A DNA stretch of 64,000 nt from Moheibacter sediminis (GTDB lineage: Bacteria; Bacteroidota; Bacteroidia; Flavobacteriales; Weeksellaceae): NCBI RefSeq assembly GCF_900176425.1, contig NZ_FWXS01000007.1:1-64000 (forward strand), read 5' to 3'. Shown here piece by piece: positions 16,822 through 26,700 of the stretch; positions within the stretch are counted from its first letter, which is position 1, and every line of letters starts with the position of its first letter. The notes under the pieces are model-generated. The model was given only the letters and a program-made list of their open reading frames with translations. It made no database searches and had not been told where the DNA came from. The position numbers were made by a program, and so were the translations under genes.

Positions 16822-17214
16822 TTATAGAAACGATTTGATTTTCTCAGCGATTTCAATCATTTCTTCATTTTCTAATTTTAATTTTGTATTGGTGAAATTG
16901 ATGTCTTGAATGGTATTCAACGGAACCAGATGAACATGCGTGTGCGGCACTTCCAAACCGATAACAGCAATTCCTACACGGATGCAAGGAATTGCTTTCT
17001 CCACCGCTTGCGCAACGTCATAAGCGAAATCCATCAATCCGAGGTAAAGCGATTTGTCCATTTCAAAGATCTTGTCCACTTCTTGTTTAGGAATGACCAA
17101 AGTATGGCCTTTCACGAGTGGAAATACATCTAAAAATGCCATATAGTCTTCATTTTCAGCGATTTTAAATGCAGGAATTTCTCCGTTTATGATTTTGGTA
17201 AAAACGCTTGCCAC
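16822..17214 (-). CDS. HIT family protein (HinT-like nucleotide hydrolase)
   Basis: 130 residues with the histidine triad 'HTHVHLVP' near residue 94 and the HIT entry pattern 'FTKIINGEIPAFKIAENEDYMAFLDVFPLVKGHTLVIPK'-type (read in parts). HIT proteins hydrolyse nucleoside phosphoramidates or dinucleoside polyphosphates. The start is 1 bp after the greA stop, so the two genes are translated from one message. Confidence 0.94.
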   Translation of the reverse strand: MASVFTKIINGEIPAFKIAENEDYMAFLDVFPLVKGHTLVIPKQEVDKIFEMDKSLYLGLMDFAYDVAQAVEKAIPCIRVGIAVIGLEVPHTHVHLVPLNTIQDINFTNTKLKLENEEMIEIAEKIKSFL

Positions 17215-17215
17215 T

Positions 17216-17698
17216 TTATTCTTCGATTTTAAGGTCTAAGATTTCAAACTGCATTTTCGTTCCGTTTGGCAATTCGATGTCAGCGATTTCACCTAGTTTT
17301 TTGCCTAATAAACCTTTGGCAATCGGTGTGTTGACAGAAATTTTACCTTTTGATAAATCCGCTTCCGTTTCAGGAACAAGCGAATAAGTCATTTCCATTC
17401 CATTGGCTAAGTTCTTGATTTTCACTTTTGAAAGGATTGAAACTTTTGAACTATCCAATTGTGAAGGGTCAATTACACGTGCATTGGCAATCTGGTCTTG
17501 TAATTTTCCGATTTTCAATTCCAGCAAACCTTGTGCTTCTTTAGCAGCATCATATTCTGCATTTTCAGAAAGATCGCCTTTGTCGCGTGCTTCTGCAATT
17601 TGTTGAGATATTTTCGGACGCTCAAAAGATTCCAATTGGTCCAATTCGGCACGCAATTTATCCAAACCTTCTTTCGTTACATATTGTATATTTGCCAT
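17216..17698 (-). CDS. greA: Transcription elongation factor GreA
   Basis: 160 residues, close to the usual 158. The N-terminal coiled-coil carries the basic and acidic tip ('DKGDLSENAEYDAAKEAQ') that reaches into the RNA polymerase secondary channel to stimulate transcript cleavage. The C-terminal FKBP-like domain ('TPIAKGLLGKKLGEIADIELPNG') follows. It is the first gene of a greA-HIT operon. A GC-rich hairpin lies at the predicted start of the message. Confidence 0.97.
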   Translation of the reverse strand: MANIQYVTKEGLDKLRAELDQLESFERPKISQQIAEARDKGDLSENAEYDAAKEAQGLLELKIGKLQDQIANARVIDPSQLDSSKVSILSKVKIKNLANGMEMTYSLVPETEADLSKGKISVNTPIAKGLLGKKLGEIADIELPNGTKMQFEILDLKIEE

Positions 17699-17732
17699 AG
17701 TATTTTTTCGATTTAATATATAAAAGAATAAT

Positions 17733-17768
17733 CCTGCGGCGCACCGCAGGACTACTGACGCAAATATA
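17733..17768 (-). promoter_or_regulatory. greA -7 box and 5' leader hairpin
   Basis: On the minus strand TATATTTG (17768-17761) matches the -7 box. Just downstream, CCTGCGG (17750-17744) and CCGCAGG (17739-17733) form a perfect 7-bp stem with a 4-nt loop, near the expected 5' end of the greA transcript. No T run follows directly, so it is not a clear terminator. Confidence 0.45.
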
Positions 17769-17791
17769 ATAAATTTAATTTGACAAATAAA

Positions 17792-18250
17792 ATGAAATTA
17801 CCCGCTTTGAAAATATTTTGGATTTTTGTGATGGTTTTAACTATTGGAATTTCAAATAGTTGTTCCGAAGATGATGGGCAGATTAGCTGCAATCCACAAT
17901 ACAATGTCTTTGCGTCGATCAATTTAGCATTGCCGTTGTACAGTGAACTGCAAAATCCAAATGGTTGGGCATATATACAAGGAGAAGGAGCGGGGACTCG
18001 TGGGATAATTGTTGTCAATACAGGGCAAGGTTTCCGGGCTTACGACAGAAATGCTCCTCACATCTGCCCCAATACACAGTCAACAATTGAAGTCAGAGAT
18101 GCAATCAAAATGTATTGCCCGCATGACGGAGCAGAATGGATTTTATTGACCGGGCAACCTATTCAAAACAGTGAAGGATTTGCGCCGGATCGTACACCAA
18201 GGGTTTATCAGACTTCTTTTCAAGGTGGAATTTTGGAGATTTTTAATTAA
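17792..18250 (+). CDS. Rieske-like lipoprotein with atypical cluster motif
   Basis: 152 residues from ATG 17792. A lipoprotein signal ends at the lipobox 'ISNSC', followed by SEDD, an acidic stretch like the lipoprotein export signal that sends Bacteroidota lipoproteins to the cell surface. The rest resembles a Rieske [2Fe-2S] fold ('DRNAPHICPNT' ... 'YCPHDGAEW'), but the ligand spacing deviates: C-P-N replaces C-x-H, and C-P-H replaces C-x-x-H. Cluster binding is therefore doubtful. It is divergent from greA. Confidence 0.65.
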   Translation: MKLPALKIFWIFVMVLTIGISNSCSEDDGQISCNPQYNVFASINLALPLYSELQNPNGWAYIQGEGAGTRGIIVVNTGQGFRAYDRNAPHICPNTQSTIEVRDAIKMYCPHDGAEWILLTGQPIQNSEGFAPDRTPRVYQTSFQGGILEIFN

Positions 18251-18296
18251 ACTTATAAATTTTAAACCTGAAACATAAAAACTTTAAACAATTATC

Positions 18297-18614
18297 ATGT
18301 TTGGAAATATAATGGAAATGATGGGCAAATTACAAAACGTCCAAAAAGATTTTGAAGATTTAAAAAACCGTTTAGACAGTGAATCTTTTACTGAAACTTC
18401 ATCAGACGGAACGGTTTCAGTAACAATTACGAAATTAGCAACCATCAAAGATATTCAAATCGCTTCCGGTTTAATGGCAGACAAACAACAGTTAGAAGAC
18501 ACTCTGGTCGTAACTTTGAATAAAGCTTTAGATGAAATCAAACGAAATGCAATAGAAGAAGCCAAGCAGACTGCGAAAGGAAGCATGGGCGGATTTCCTG
18601 GATTACCTTTTTAG
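18297..18614 (+). CDS. YbaB/EbfC family nucleoid-associated protein
   Basis: 105 residues. The N-terminal 'MMGKLQNVQKDFEDLKNRL' helix, the central 'SDGTVSVTITKLATIKDIQI' sheet and the C-terminal 'EIKRNAIEEAKQTAKGSMGG' helix are the usual YbaB layout. These small dimers bind DNA and are often linked to recombination or DnaX. There is no dnaX-recR neighbourhood here. It follows the Rieske-like gene by 46 bp. Confidence 0.93.
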   Translation: MFGNIMEMMGKLQNVQKDFEDLKNRLDSESFTETSSDGTVSVTITKLATIKDIQIASGLMADKQQLEDTLVVTLNKALDEIKRNAIEEAKQTAKGSMGGFPGLPF

Positions 18615-18691
18615 TTCAGATTAAACTCTTTCGAAGAATTAGTTTTGAAATATTTAACTCTGTTTAATCTATAGATTTTGTAGAGTATTTT

Positions 18692-18699
18692 TATATTTG
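18692..18699 (+). promoter_or_regulatory. -7 box of the peroxiredoxin gene
   Basis: TATATTTG matches TAnnTTTG, 26 bp upstream of the ATG at 18726. No TTG sits at the standard -33 distance. Confidence 0.4.
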
Positions 18700-18725
18700 T
18701 TTCATTAAATTAAATTAAAACAAAT

Positions 18726-19367
18726 ATGTCAACACTAAGATTAGGTGATATAGCTCCCAATTTCCAGGCTGAAACGACGGAAGGAATTATTGATTTGTAT
18801 GAATTTTTAGGCGATGGATGGGGAATCCTTTTCTCGCATCCTGCTGATTACACGCCTGTTTGCACAACTGAACTGGGGACAGTTGCGAAATACAAAGATG
18901 AATTTGAAAAGAGAAATGTGAAAGTGCTGGCACTCAGCGTTGACGGACTTGAATCGCACAAAGGCTGGGTAAAAGACATCAACGAAACCCAGTCAACAGA
19001 AGTGAATTTCCCTATCATCGCAGATGAAGAAAAGAAAATCTCTGAATTATACGATATGCTTCATCCGAATGCTTCGCTGACCGCGACTGTTCGTTCGGTG
19101 TATATAATCGGACCGGACAAAATGATTAAATTGATCATCACATATCCGGCTTCGACCGGAAGGAATTTTGATGAATTAATCCGTGTGATTGATTCATTGC
19201 AATTGACAGCTTACTATAAAGTTGCGACTCCGGCTAATTGGAAATATGGCGAGGAAGTGGTTATCACGCCTGCGGTTTCAAATGAAGAAGCTGACCAGCT
19301 TTTCCCGAAAGGTTATAAAGAAATTAAATCATATTTGAGGTTGACGCCTCAGCCAAACCTCAATTAA
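18726..19367 (+). CDS. 1-Cys peroxiredoxin (Prx6 type)
   Basis: 213 residues with the peroxidatic cysteine Cys46 in 'HPADYTPVCTTELG'. It is the only cysteine in the protein, so it is a true 1-Cys enzyme needing an external reductant. The long C-terminal domain ('TPANWKYGEEVVITPAVSNEEA') and the end 'YLRLTPQPN' are characteristic of the Prx6 clade. It reduces hydroperoxides in the cytoplasm. It is transcribed alone, with a -7 box upstream and a strong terminator downstream. Confidence 0.95.
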   Translation: MSTLRLGDIAPNFQAETTEGIIDLYEFLGDGWGILFSHPADYTPVCTTELGTVAKYKDEFEKRNVKVLALSVDGLESHKGWVKDINETQSTEVNFPIIADEEKKISELYDMLHPNASLTATVRSVYIIGPDKMIKLIITYPASTGRNFDELIRVIDSLQLTAYYKVATPANWKYGEEVVITPAVSNEEADQLFPKGYKEIKSYLRLTPQPNLN

Positions 19368-19381
19368 TCCGTGTTTTACAG

Positions 19382-19418
19382 AAATCCCTTTTTGCTATAA
19401 ACAAAAAGGGATTTTTTT
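19382..19418 (+). terminator. Terminator of the peroxiredoxin gene
   Basis: A perfect 13-bp stem AAATCCCTTTTTG / CAAAAAGGGATTT (19382-19394 and 19402-19414) followed by T residues. Confidence 0.85.
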
Positions 19419-19423
19419 GATTT

Positions 19424-19488
19424 CTCCTTTGTCGGAATGACATAGTGTTTTGTCATTCTGAATGAAGTAAAACGAAATGAAGAATCTA
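19424..19488. repeat. Degenerate intergenic repeat, copy 2 (halves rearranged)
   Basis: CTCCTTTGTCGGAATGACA (19424-19442) lies before TGTCATTCTGAATGAAG (from 19451), and AATGAAGAATCT follows. The same two modules occur at 12848-12933, but in the opposite order. Confidence 0.6.
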
Positions 19489-19490
19489 AT

Positions 19491-20552
19491 TTAATATTTA
19501 AAATCTTGGTTCAAATACATTTTCAATTCTTCATAAGGGACGAATTGTGAAAAATATCCGTACGCATAAGGTGTTAGTTCATACAAACCATAATGAAATG
19601 TGATTCCATTTTTAGACAAAGTAAAATTTTTGGAATACGTAATTTCATCAGAAATGAAAATGCTGTTTTCTGAATCCTGCAAAGGAATTCCGCCTTGAAT
19701 ATTATGTTCTTTCCGTAAAGCTTTGTCCACAACCATATTGATTTGAATCACATATTTTTCATTTAAAACATCGCTGATTTCCATCCATTTTTGCGTTTTC
19801 TTGTTATAAGTAAAATAAATTTCATGTGACATTCCATGTGCGCCGCCGGTATATTGATAAAGCGAATATCTCATTACCAAATAATTCTTGGAATTGACAA
19901 CTGGCGAAAATCCTTCATGAAATGCATAATTCATCATAAAAGAATGACTGTCGTCATCGCTATCTTTCTGATATTCTTTGATTTCGTTGGTGTAATCTTC
20001 CTCAAAAGATGCAAGACTGTTTTTTGTGTAACTGTGAAAATCAGTATAAGTAGAGTCAATTTTCCAAACCAATTCTCGCTGTATTTTCAGATCTTTGGGC
20101 AAATACCAATCGTATTCGTAAGTACCTGCATTGCTTCCCACCGGAACCACTTTAGAGTTTTGAAAATGAACGATTTCGGTATGATATTTTGCTGAAACCT
20201 TCTTCAATTCAAAAGGTATACTTTTATTTCCTTTTGTCCAAATCCCTTTGTAAATGCCATTTGTAAATTTTCCTTTGAAAAATTCCTGAGCGTTTTCATC
20301 TTCCCAATTGGTCAAATTTAATTCACCTTTTATGGAGTCAGCTTGATACAAATCAATTGGGATTTCCTGCGAATGATAATAATAATTCCCATTGTAAAAT
20401 TTTTCTTCTTGCTCCGGCCATTTCCCGATGGTCAATTCCATACTGACCGGAAATTCGCCGATTTTTCCTTCCAGAATTAAATAATCATCTTTTTGAGCAA
20501 ATGAATGGATAGAAAGAATTAAACAGAAAAATGAAAAATAAAGGAATTTCAT
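19491..20552 (-). CDS. Exported DUF3298/DUF4163-type protein
   Basis: 353 residues with a signal peptide (MKFLYFSFFCLILSIHSFAQ). The C-terminal half has the DUF3298 pattern 'YQYTGGAHGMSHEIYFTYNKKTQKWMEI' (read in parts), and the preceding 'MMNYAFHEGFSPVVNSKNYLVMRYSL' fits DUF4163/PdaC-like. These domains occur in RsiV-like and lysozyme-inhibitor proteins. A periplasmic or outer-surface role is expected, but no partner is visible. It is transcribed alone or with the following T9SS gene, 45 bp away on the same strand. Confidence 0.8.
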   Translation of the reverse strand: MKFLYFSFFCLILSIHSFAQKDDYLILEGKIGEFPVSMELTIGKWPEQEEKFYNGNYYYHSQEIPIDLYQADSIKGELNLTNWEDENAQEFFKGKFTNGIYKGIWTKGNKSIPFELKKVSAKYHTEIVHFQNSKVVPVGSNAGTYEYDWYLPKDLKIQRELVWKIDSTYTDFHSYTKNSLASFEEDYTNEIKEYQKDSDDDSHSFMMNYAFHEGFSPVVNSKNYLVMRYSLYQYTGGAHGMSHEIYFTYNKKTQKWMEISDVLNEKYVIQINMVVDKALRKEHNIQGGIPLQDSENSIFISDEITYSKNFTLSKNGITFHYGLYELTPYAYGYFSQFVPYEELKMYLNQDFKY

Positions 20553-20597
20553 AGAAGTAATTTTTTGAAACTTATAATCAATTTGTGTTCCTAATGA

Positions 20598-21842
20598 CTA
20601 TTTCGCAATGGTTATTTTTTTGCTGATAAATCCTTTATCAGTATCGAGGACAATTACATAATTTCCGCTTGGATAAAAAGACAAATTCAGTTTTGACTGA
20701 TTCTCAAATTCATTAACCAATTTTCCGCTCAAATCATAAAGTGAAATTTTATTCACCTTTAAGCTATTATCCTTTAATGAAATGTTCAAATCATTTTTAA
20801 CCGGATTTGGATAAATATTGATTTTTGAATTTAATTCATGAGAATCAATTGACATACTACAACTCTCAAGAATTTCTTCAACTGAATTGCAGCCTTGCTC
20901 ATTATTTATTAAAGTAGTAAATCCTCCTTGTGAAATAAATGAGCAGATGTTGGGTAAAGAACATGATGAAAGATTGGAATTGTTAAGCAAATTAATACTT
21001 GTAATACTTTCGCTGTTTATATTTTGAAGCCCAGTAAGTGAATTCAAATTTGAATTCGTTATATAAATCAGACCGTTTATACAATTAAGATTGCTAAGTC
21101 CCGATATATCATTGAGTTCAAAAATATTAATGCTAAGCCCGAAATTAATTGATGTGAGATTGGGTAACCAATCTAAACTGTGGCTTCTCATATTCAAACT
21201 TAGGGAAGAGCTAATTTCCAAAAGATTATATAAAGGAGAGATGTTTAGAAATATATCTGTGTTATTTGATATATTCAACCTTTGCATTTTACTTACATTT
21301 TGAAAAGCGTCTATGAATTCGATATTATTGCTTTCAATTCTTACAGTGCTATTATCCAAATTATCAAATCCCATAAGTTGATTTAAATTAATATTACCAA
21401 TAATTTCAACGAGATTACAATTTACTAAGTTTTTAAAATCATCAATTTTAATTAGGTTTTCATTATCAATATGCAATTTTCCGGCAATATGCATGAGTTT
21501 TGGAAAGTTGTTTTCAATCATTGTAACTCCCGTAGAATCTAATCGAAAATCGTCATTTATACGTTCCAAATTGCTCAAGCCTGTAATATCAGTTAAATTC
21601 GAACAATTATATATTTCTAGCAACCCATTTATAGAGGTTAAATTTTGAAATCCATTTAAATTTGTAACTGATGGTGCATTTAAAATTCTAATGGAAGCAT
21701 TTATTTCTTGACAATTTGGATAATCAATTATAAATTGGTCAATTTGAGACTGAGAATTAATTGTTAAAGTACCAGTTGGACATTGAGCTTTAAGAATAAA
21801 TAAACTGAAGACTATTAGAAAAAGAGATACAATAATTTTCAT
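20598..21842 (-). CDS. Secreted T9SS type A protein with leucine-rich receptor-L-like repeats
   Basis: 414 residues. A signal peptide (IIVSLFLIVFSLFILKAQ) is followed by about 300 residues of irregular leucine-rich repeats ('GFQNLTSINGLLEIYNCSNL', 'GLSNLERINDDFRL', 'GLSNLNCINGLIYI'), like eukaryotic receptor L domains. The C-terminal T9SS type A sorting domain begins near 'IYPNPVKNDLNISL' and ends 'GNYVIVLDTDKGFISKKITI'. It is a secreted or surface-bound recognition protein whose ligand is unknown. Confidence 0.88.
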   Translation of the reverse strand: MKIIVSLFLIVFSLFILKAQCPTGTLTINSQSQIDQFIIDYPNCQEINASIRILNAPSVTNLNGFQNLTSINGLLEIYNCSNLTDITGLSNLERINDDFRLDSTGVTMIENNFPKLMHIAGKLHIDNENLIKIDDFKNLVNCNLVEIIGNINLNQLMGFDNLDNSTVRIESNNIEFIDAFQNVSKMQRLNISNNTDIFLNISPLYNLLEISSSLSLNMRSHSLDWLPNLTSINFGLSINIFELNDISGLSNLNCINGLIYITNSNLNSLTGLQNINSESITSINLLNNSNLSSCSLPNICSFISQGGFTTLINNEQGCNSVEEILESCSMSIDSHELNSKINIYPNPVKNDLNISLKDNSLKVNKISLYDLSGKLVNEFENQSKLNLSFYPSGNYVIVLDTDKGFISKKITIAK

Positions 21843-21871
21843 AAAATAGTTTTTTGTAAAACTATGAAAAT

Positions 21872-23662
21872 TTAATTTTTGAAAAATTCAATAATTTTCT
21901 CTGCCCTCGAACTTCCAACGATTTCCGCTAATTCTTCTTTGGAGGCGGATTTGATTCTTTTTACAGATTTGAATTTGTTCAATAAATCCTGAATCGTTTT
22001 GTCGCCGATTCCGGGAATTCCTTCCAATTCAGAATTGAATGAATTTTTGCTTCTTCTCGCGCGGTGTTTTGTAATTCCGAATCGGTGCGACTCATTTCGG
22101 ATATGCTGCAAAACTTTCAAAGTTTCAGAACTTTTGTCCAAATAAAGTGGAATCGAATCTCCGGGAAAAAAGATTTCTTCCAACCGTTTTGCGATGCCGA
22201 TAATCGTAATTTTTCCGCGCAATCCCAATTTGTCAATGCTTTTCAACGCCGAACTCAACTGACCTTTTCCACCATCGATCAAAATCAATTGCGGCAATTC
22301 TCCCTCTTCCTCCAAAACCCTTTTGTAGCGACGGTAAATCACTTCCTCCATCGTCGCAAAATCATCAGGACCTTCCACCGTTTTTACATTGAAAATGCGG
22401 TAATCTTTCTTGCTAGGTTTGCCATCTTTGAAAACCACACAAGCCGAAACGGGATTAGTTCCCTGAATGTTTGAATTGTCAAAACCTTCAATGTGACGCG
22501 GCTCAGCAGGCATGCGCAAATCTTTTTGCATCTGCGCCATGATGCGTTTGGTGTGGCGGTCGGGATCGAGGATTTTCATTTGTTTCATCTGCTCCAGGCG
22601 GAAATATTTTGCATTTCGTTCGGACAAATCCAAAAGCCGTTTTTTATCGCCAATCTGCGGAACGGAAATTTTTACATTCGGAATTTCAAAATCTAAATTA
22701 AATGGCAGATAAATTTCACGCGAATGATTTCCAAATCGATTCAAGATTTCGACGATTGCAGATTCCAGTAACTCTTCATTGGATTCATCCAATTTTTTCT
22801 TTAATTCCAATGTATGAGACTGAATTATAGCACCATTGTTAACCCGAAGAAAATTCACATAAGCTGCACTTTCGTCAGAAATAATCGTGAAAACATCTAC
22901 GTTTTTGATTGTCGGATTGACAACAGTAGATTTTACCTGATAATTTTTAACCAAATCAATTTTTTCCTTGATGCTTTGGGCTGTTTCAAAGTCTAATTTT
23001 TCTGCAAATTCATTCATCAATCGCGTCATAAAACGAATCGCGTCATTGTAATTTCCTTTGATGATATTGCGAATGGATTCTATGTTGGCATCATAATTTT
23101 CCTCAGCTTGATAACCTTCACACGGACCCAAACAATTGCCAATGTGGTATTCCAAACAAACTTTGTATTTCCCAGATTCTATATTTTTCGGACTTAAATC
23201 ATAATTGCAAGTCCGCAAAGGATAAATCTCACGAATCAATCCCAATAAAGCCTGCAAAATCGTTACAGAAGCGTAGGGACCGAAATATTCCGAACCGTCC
23301 TTAATCACTTTTCGCGTTTTGAAAATTCGTGGAAAAGGTTCATTTTTGATGCAAATCCAGGGATAAGTTTTGTCATCCTTGAGCAAAATGTTGTATTTCG
23401 GAAGGTATTTTTTGATTAAATTATTTTCCAGCAAAAGCGCATCAAACTCAGTTTCAACGATGATGGTTTGGATGTCAGCAATCTTACTGACCATCACTCT
23501 CGTTTTTCCGGAATCATGGATTTTATTGAAATAGGAAGAAACCCGCTTTTTCAGATTTTTTGCTTTTCCGACATATAAAATCTTCCCGTTTTTATCATAG
23601 TACTGATAAACACCGGGATTGTCGGGCAAAGTCTGAAGAATGAGTTTTAAATTTTCTTGCAT
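21872..23662 (-). CDS. uvrC: UvrABC system protein C
   Basis: 596 residues, full length. The GIY-YIG nuclease domain ('PGVYQYYDKNGKILYVGKAK', from residue 16) makes the 3' incision. A UVR motif follows near residue 210 ('LDFETAQSIKEKIDLV'), then the RNase H-like domain for the 5' incision ('GFDNSNIQGTNPVSACVVF'). The C-terminal helix-hairpin-helix pair is 'GIPGIGDKTIQDLLNKF'. It is preceded at 38 bp by a RecB/AddA-like helicase on the same strand, giving a small DNA-repair group. Confidence 0.98.
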   Translation of the reverse strand: MQENLKLILQTLPDNPGVYQYYDKNGKILYVGKAKNLKKRVSSYFNKIHDSGKTRVMVSKIADIQTIIVETEFDALLLENNLIKKYLPKYNILLKDDKTYPWICIKNEPFPRIFKTRKVIKDGSEYFGPYASVTILQALLGLIREIYPLRTCNYDLSPKNIESGKYKVCLEYHIGNCLGPCEGYQAEENYDANIESIRNIIKGNYNDAIRFMTRLMNEFAEKLDFETAQSIKEKIDLVKNYQVKSTVVNPTIKNVDVFTIISDESAAYVNFLRVNNGAIIQSHTLELKKKLDESNEELLESAIVEILNRFGNHSREIYLPFNLDFEIPNVKISVPQIGDKKRLLDLSERNAKYFRLEQMKQMKILDPDRHTKRIMAQMQKDLRMPAEPRHIEGFDNSNIQGTNPVSACVVFKDGKPSKKDYRIFNVKTVEGPDDFATMEEVIYRRYKRVLEEEGELPQLILIDGGKGQLSSALKSIDKLGLRGKITIIGIAKRLEEIFFPGDSIPLYLDKSSETLKVLQHIRNESHRFGITKHRARRSKNSFNSELEGIPGIGDKTIQDLLNKFKSVKRIKSASKEELAEIVGSSRAEKIIEFFKN

Positions 23663-23700
23663 TATATAACCGCAAAGTTCGGAATTTTTTGTTGGTTAGT

Positions 23701-26700
23701 TCAAATCTCTTTCACCTCAATTTCCTCACCAATGTAAACCAACAATTTTTCCTTGACTTCAAACCCGTTTTTTGTTAGGTTTTCTGCGTAAGAATTTATT
23801 TGATTCACGTGCTCTTCCTGCATATTTCCCGTTTTGTAATCAATGATTGTTGCGATATTTTCTTGGTATGAAATTCTGTCCGGACGATAAACTTCCCCCA
23901 ATTCATTGATGAAATCACGCTCGTTGATGGATTTATATTCTTCTGAAAAATAAAGTTTTAAACGGTCATGATTAACAATTTCCAAAATCAATTTTCTGAT
24001 TGCTTCCGATTCATTTTTCTGAATCAATCCTAAATTGATGATGTTTTGCAAAGTAGAATCGATGTTTTTTTCGGTATAAATAAATTTCATGAAATCATGA
24101 ATCAATTCTCCGTAAACGATTGATTTTCTTTTTCTCCAGCGTTTCGAAGATTCTTTGCTGATGGTGATTTTTTCATTCCAATTTTCTGAAATAAAAGGAA
24201 TTTTTTCTGTTTCATTTTTAGAATGTTTCAACACTGAAAAACGTTTCTTTTCTCCTTCCAAAACAATTTCATTTTCAGTCGTTTCTACATAATTATTGAA
24301 ATAAAGCGAAACACCCTTGTTGTTGGAATTTGGTTTTAATTTTTGAGTTGTGATGTAAAGCTGTTCTACCGCACGCGTCGTAGCCACGTACAACATATTC
24401 AGATTGTCCAATTCAAATTCATTTCTTTCATTTTGAATGATTTGCGCGATTTCGGGCGAAACATTTTCCAAATTTCCAAAAGCATCCACAATGAATTCTT
24501 CAAACGGTAAATCTTCATCCTGCAGCGGAACCCAGAATTTCGGCGCCATCATTCTTTCGCCCCAATCTGCAAACGGTAAAATCACAACGGGAAACTCCAA
24601 ACCTTTGGATTTGTGGATGGTCATCAGGTTCACGGCATTGATTCCTTCCGGCATAGAAACGCTGAGTTTTCCCTTTTTTTCTTCCCAATGTTCCAAAAAT
24701 CGCTGCAAATTGTATTCATTTTTTATCGAATACTCCAACACGAAATCCAAAAAATACTGAATGTAAGCATTGCCATTTTTTCCTAAATTAAAACTTTTTA
24801 TTGCTTTTTCTGTGAAATCATAAAGTGAGAGCGAAGGTTGAAAAATGAAATTTATATCTAATTCGTATTGAGTTAAATAATCTTTTAAATGAATTAAATT
24901 TTCTTTTAGAACTGACTGAATCTCTGAAGTAATATCTTCATTTTGAATAATATTTAATTCATTTAATTTTGTCAGAAATTTAGCTTTTGAAACCAAATCT
25001 TCTTCATTTGAGATTGCTTTGAAAAACAATTCAATCAATTGAATCTCAGAAGAATTTGAAACCAATAAAGATTCAGCAGAAATGACCGGAATGTTTTCTT
25101 GAGAAAGGAATTCCGCAATCAATTTCCCATGTGCATTCGTGCGGTGCAAAATCGTAATTTCTCCAAATTCAAAACCTTGTTCCAAAACGGAATTTACATT
25201 TATCAAAATCTGATTTAATGTATGTTCTTCATAAACTTCAGTTCCATCATTTTTCTCAATAAAATTGAGCTGAACGTAACCGCCTTTTTTATGATTTGAT
25301 TCCTGATTATTTCCTTGCAGATAAAGATTTTGGTAATTTTCCGTCGGTAAATTTGGAGAAATAGACTGGTAAAATTGATTGTTGAAATGAATGATGTTTT
25401 CATAGCTCCGCCAGTTTTTCGGAAGATTTTCAACTGTAATATCCAATACATCTTTTTCGTTGATGAGTTTCACCATTTGCTCGGGATTTCCACCACGGAA
25501 ACGGTAAATCGATTGTTTCGCATCGCCAACCAACATCACAGTGTCAGAGCCGGCACGTGCATTTTCAATCAACGGATTCAAATTTTTCCATTGAAGCGTC
25601 GAAGTATCCTGAAATTCATCGATGAAATAATGATGAAAACGGTTTCCGATTCGCTCGTAGATGAATCCCGAAGGCTGTTTCTGTAGATTGGAACTGATTA
25701 GTTTATTGAATTCAGAAATCAACAAAACGTTATTGTCTTCTTTGATTGATTCAACCGATTTTTCAACTTCGTTGATGATGCTGAGCGCAGCAACGGTTTT
25801 TTGAATTCCTTCCCATAAAGGCAAATTTTGTAAAATTTTATATGCTTCAAAAAATTGCGATTTGATCTCAGGAAAAATTACTTCAATTGAATTCGAAGTA
25901 ATTGCAGAAGCTTTTCCAGAAGCAAATTTATCAGGATTTGAATTTTCTATATTTTTTAAATGCGTTGCGGTAGGGAATGAAAAATCATCATTGAGAAATT
26001 TTGTAAAAAATCCTGGAATTCCACTTTTTCCACCTGAAAATTCATCTAAAGCAATTCCATTTTTTTGAATTAAATCTAAAACTTCATTTGCAATTTGCTT
26101 CAAGTCGTTTTTCCTGGAAGAAACTTTCTGGTAAACGATTTTTCTGAATTTATTAAATTCCTCCAAATCATATTTTTGTAAAGCTCCTAATTTTTCCAAA
26201 TGCGTATCTGAATAAAGTCCTTTTGCATTGGAAATCAATTCTCTGGTGATGTCCCACGAACGGTTTTCTTCCAAATTATCAACGGCAATTTCAATCAAAA
26301 CAGATGTTAATAATTCATCTTCTCCGATTTTTGAAAACAATTGATTGACAGATTCTTCCAACAAATTTTCCAAATCCATTTCCACATTGAAATTCACAGA
26401 TAATCCCATGTCTTGTGCAAATGATTTCATCAATCTTAAATTGAATTTATCAATCGTACTGACCGAAAATCGTGAATAATTATGCAAAATTTTTGAAAGA
26501 ATTTCTCTCGAACGCAAATGAATTTTTTCAGGTTCTATGTTTAATTCTTGGCTCAAATTATGCAACTCTGAAATTTCAGTGTAATTTTCATTGGAAAATT
26601 CAACCAATTTTTCCAGAATTCTTTGCTTCATTTCATTCGCAGCTTTGTTGGTAAAAGTGATGGCAAGAATGGATTCAAATTTGAACGGATTGGAATCTGT

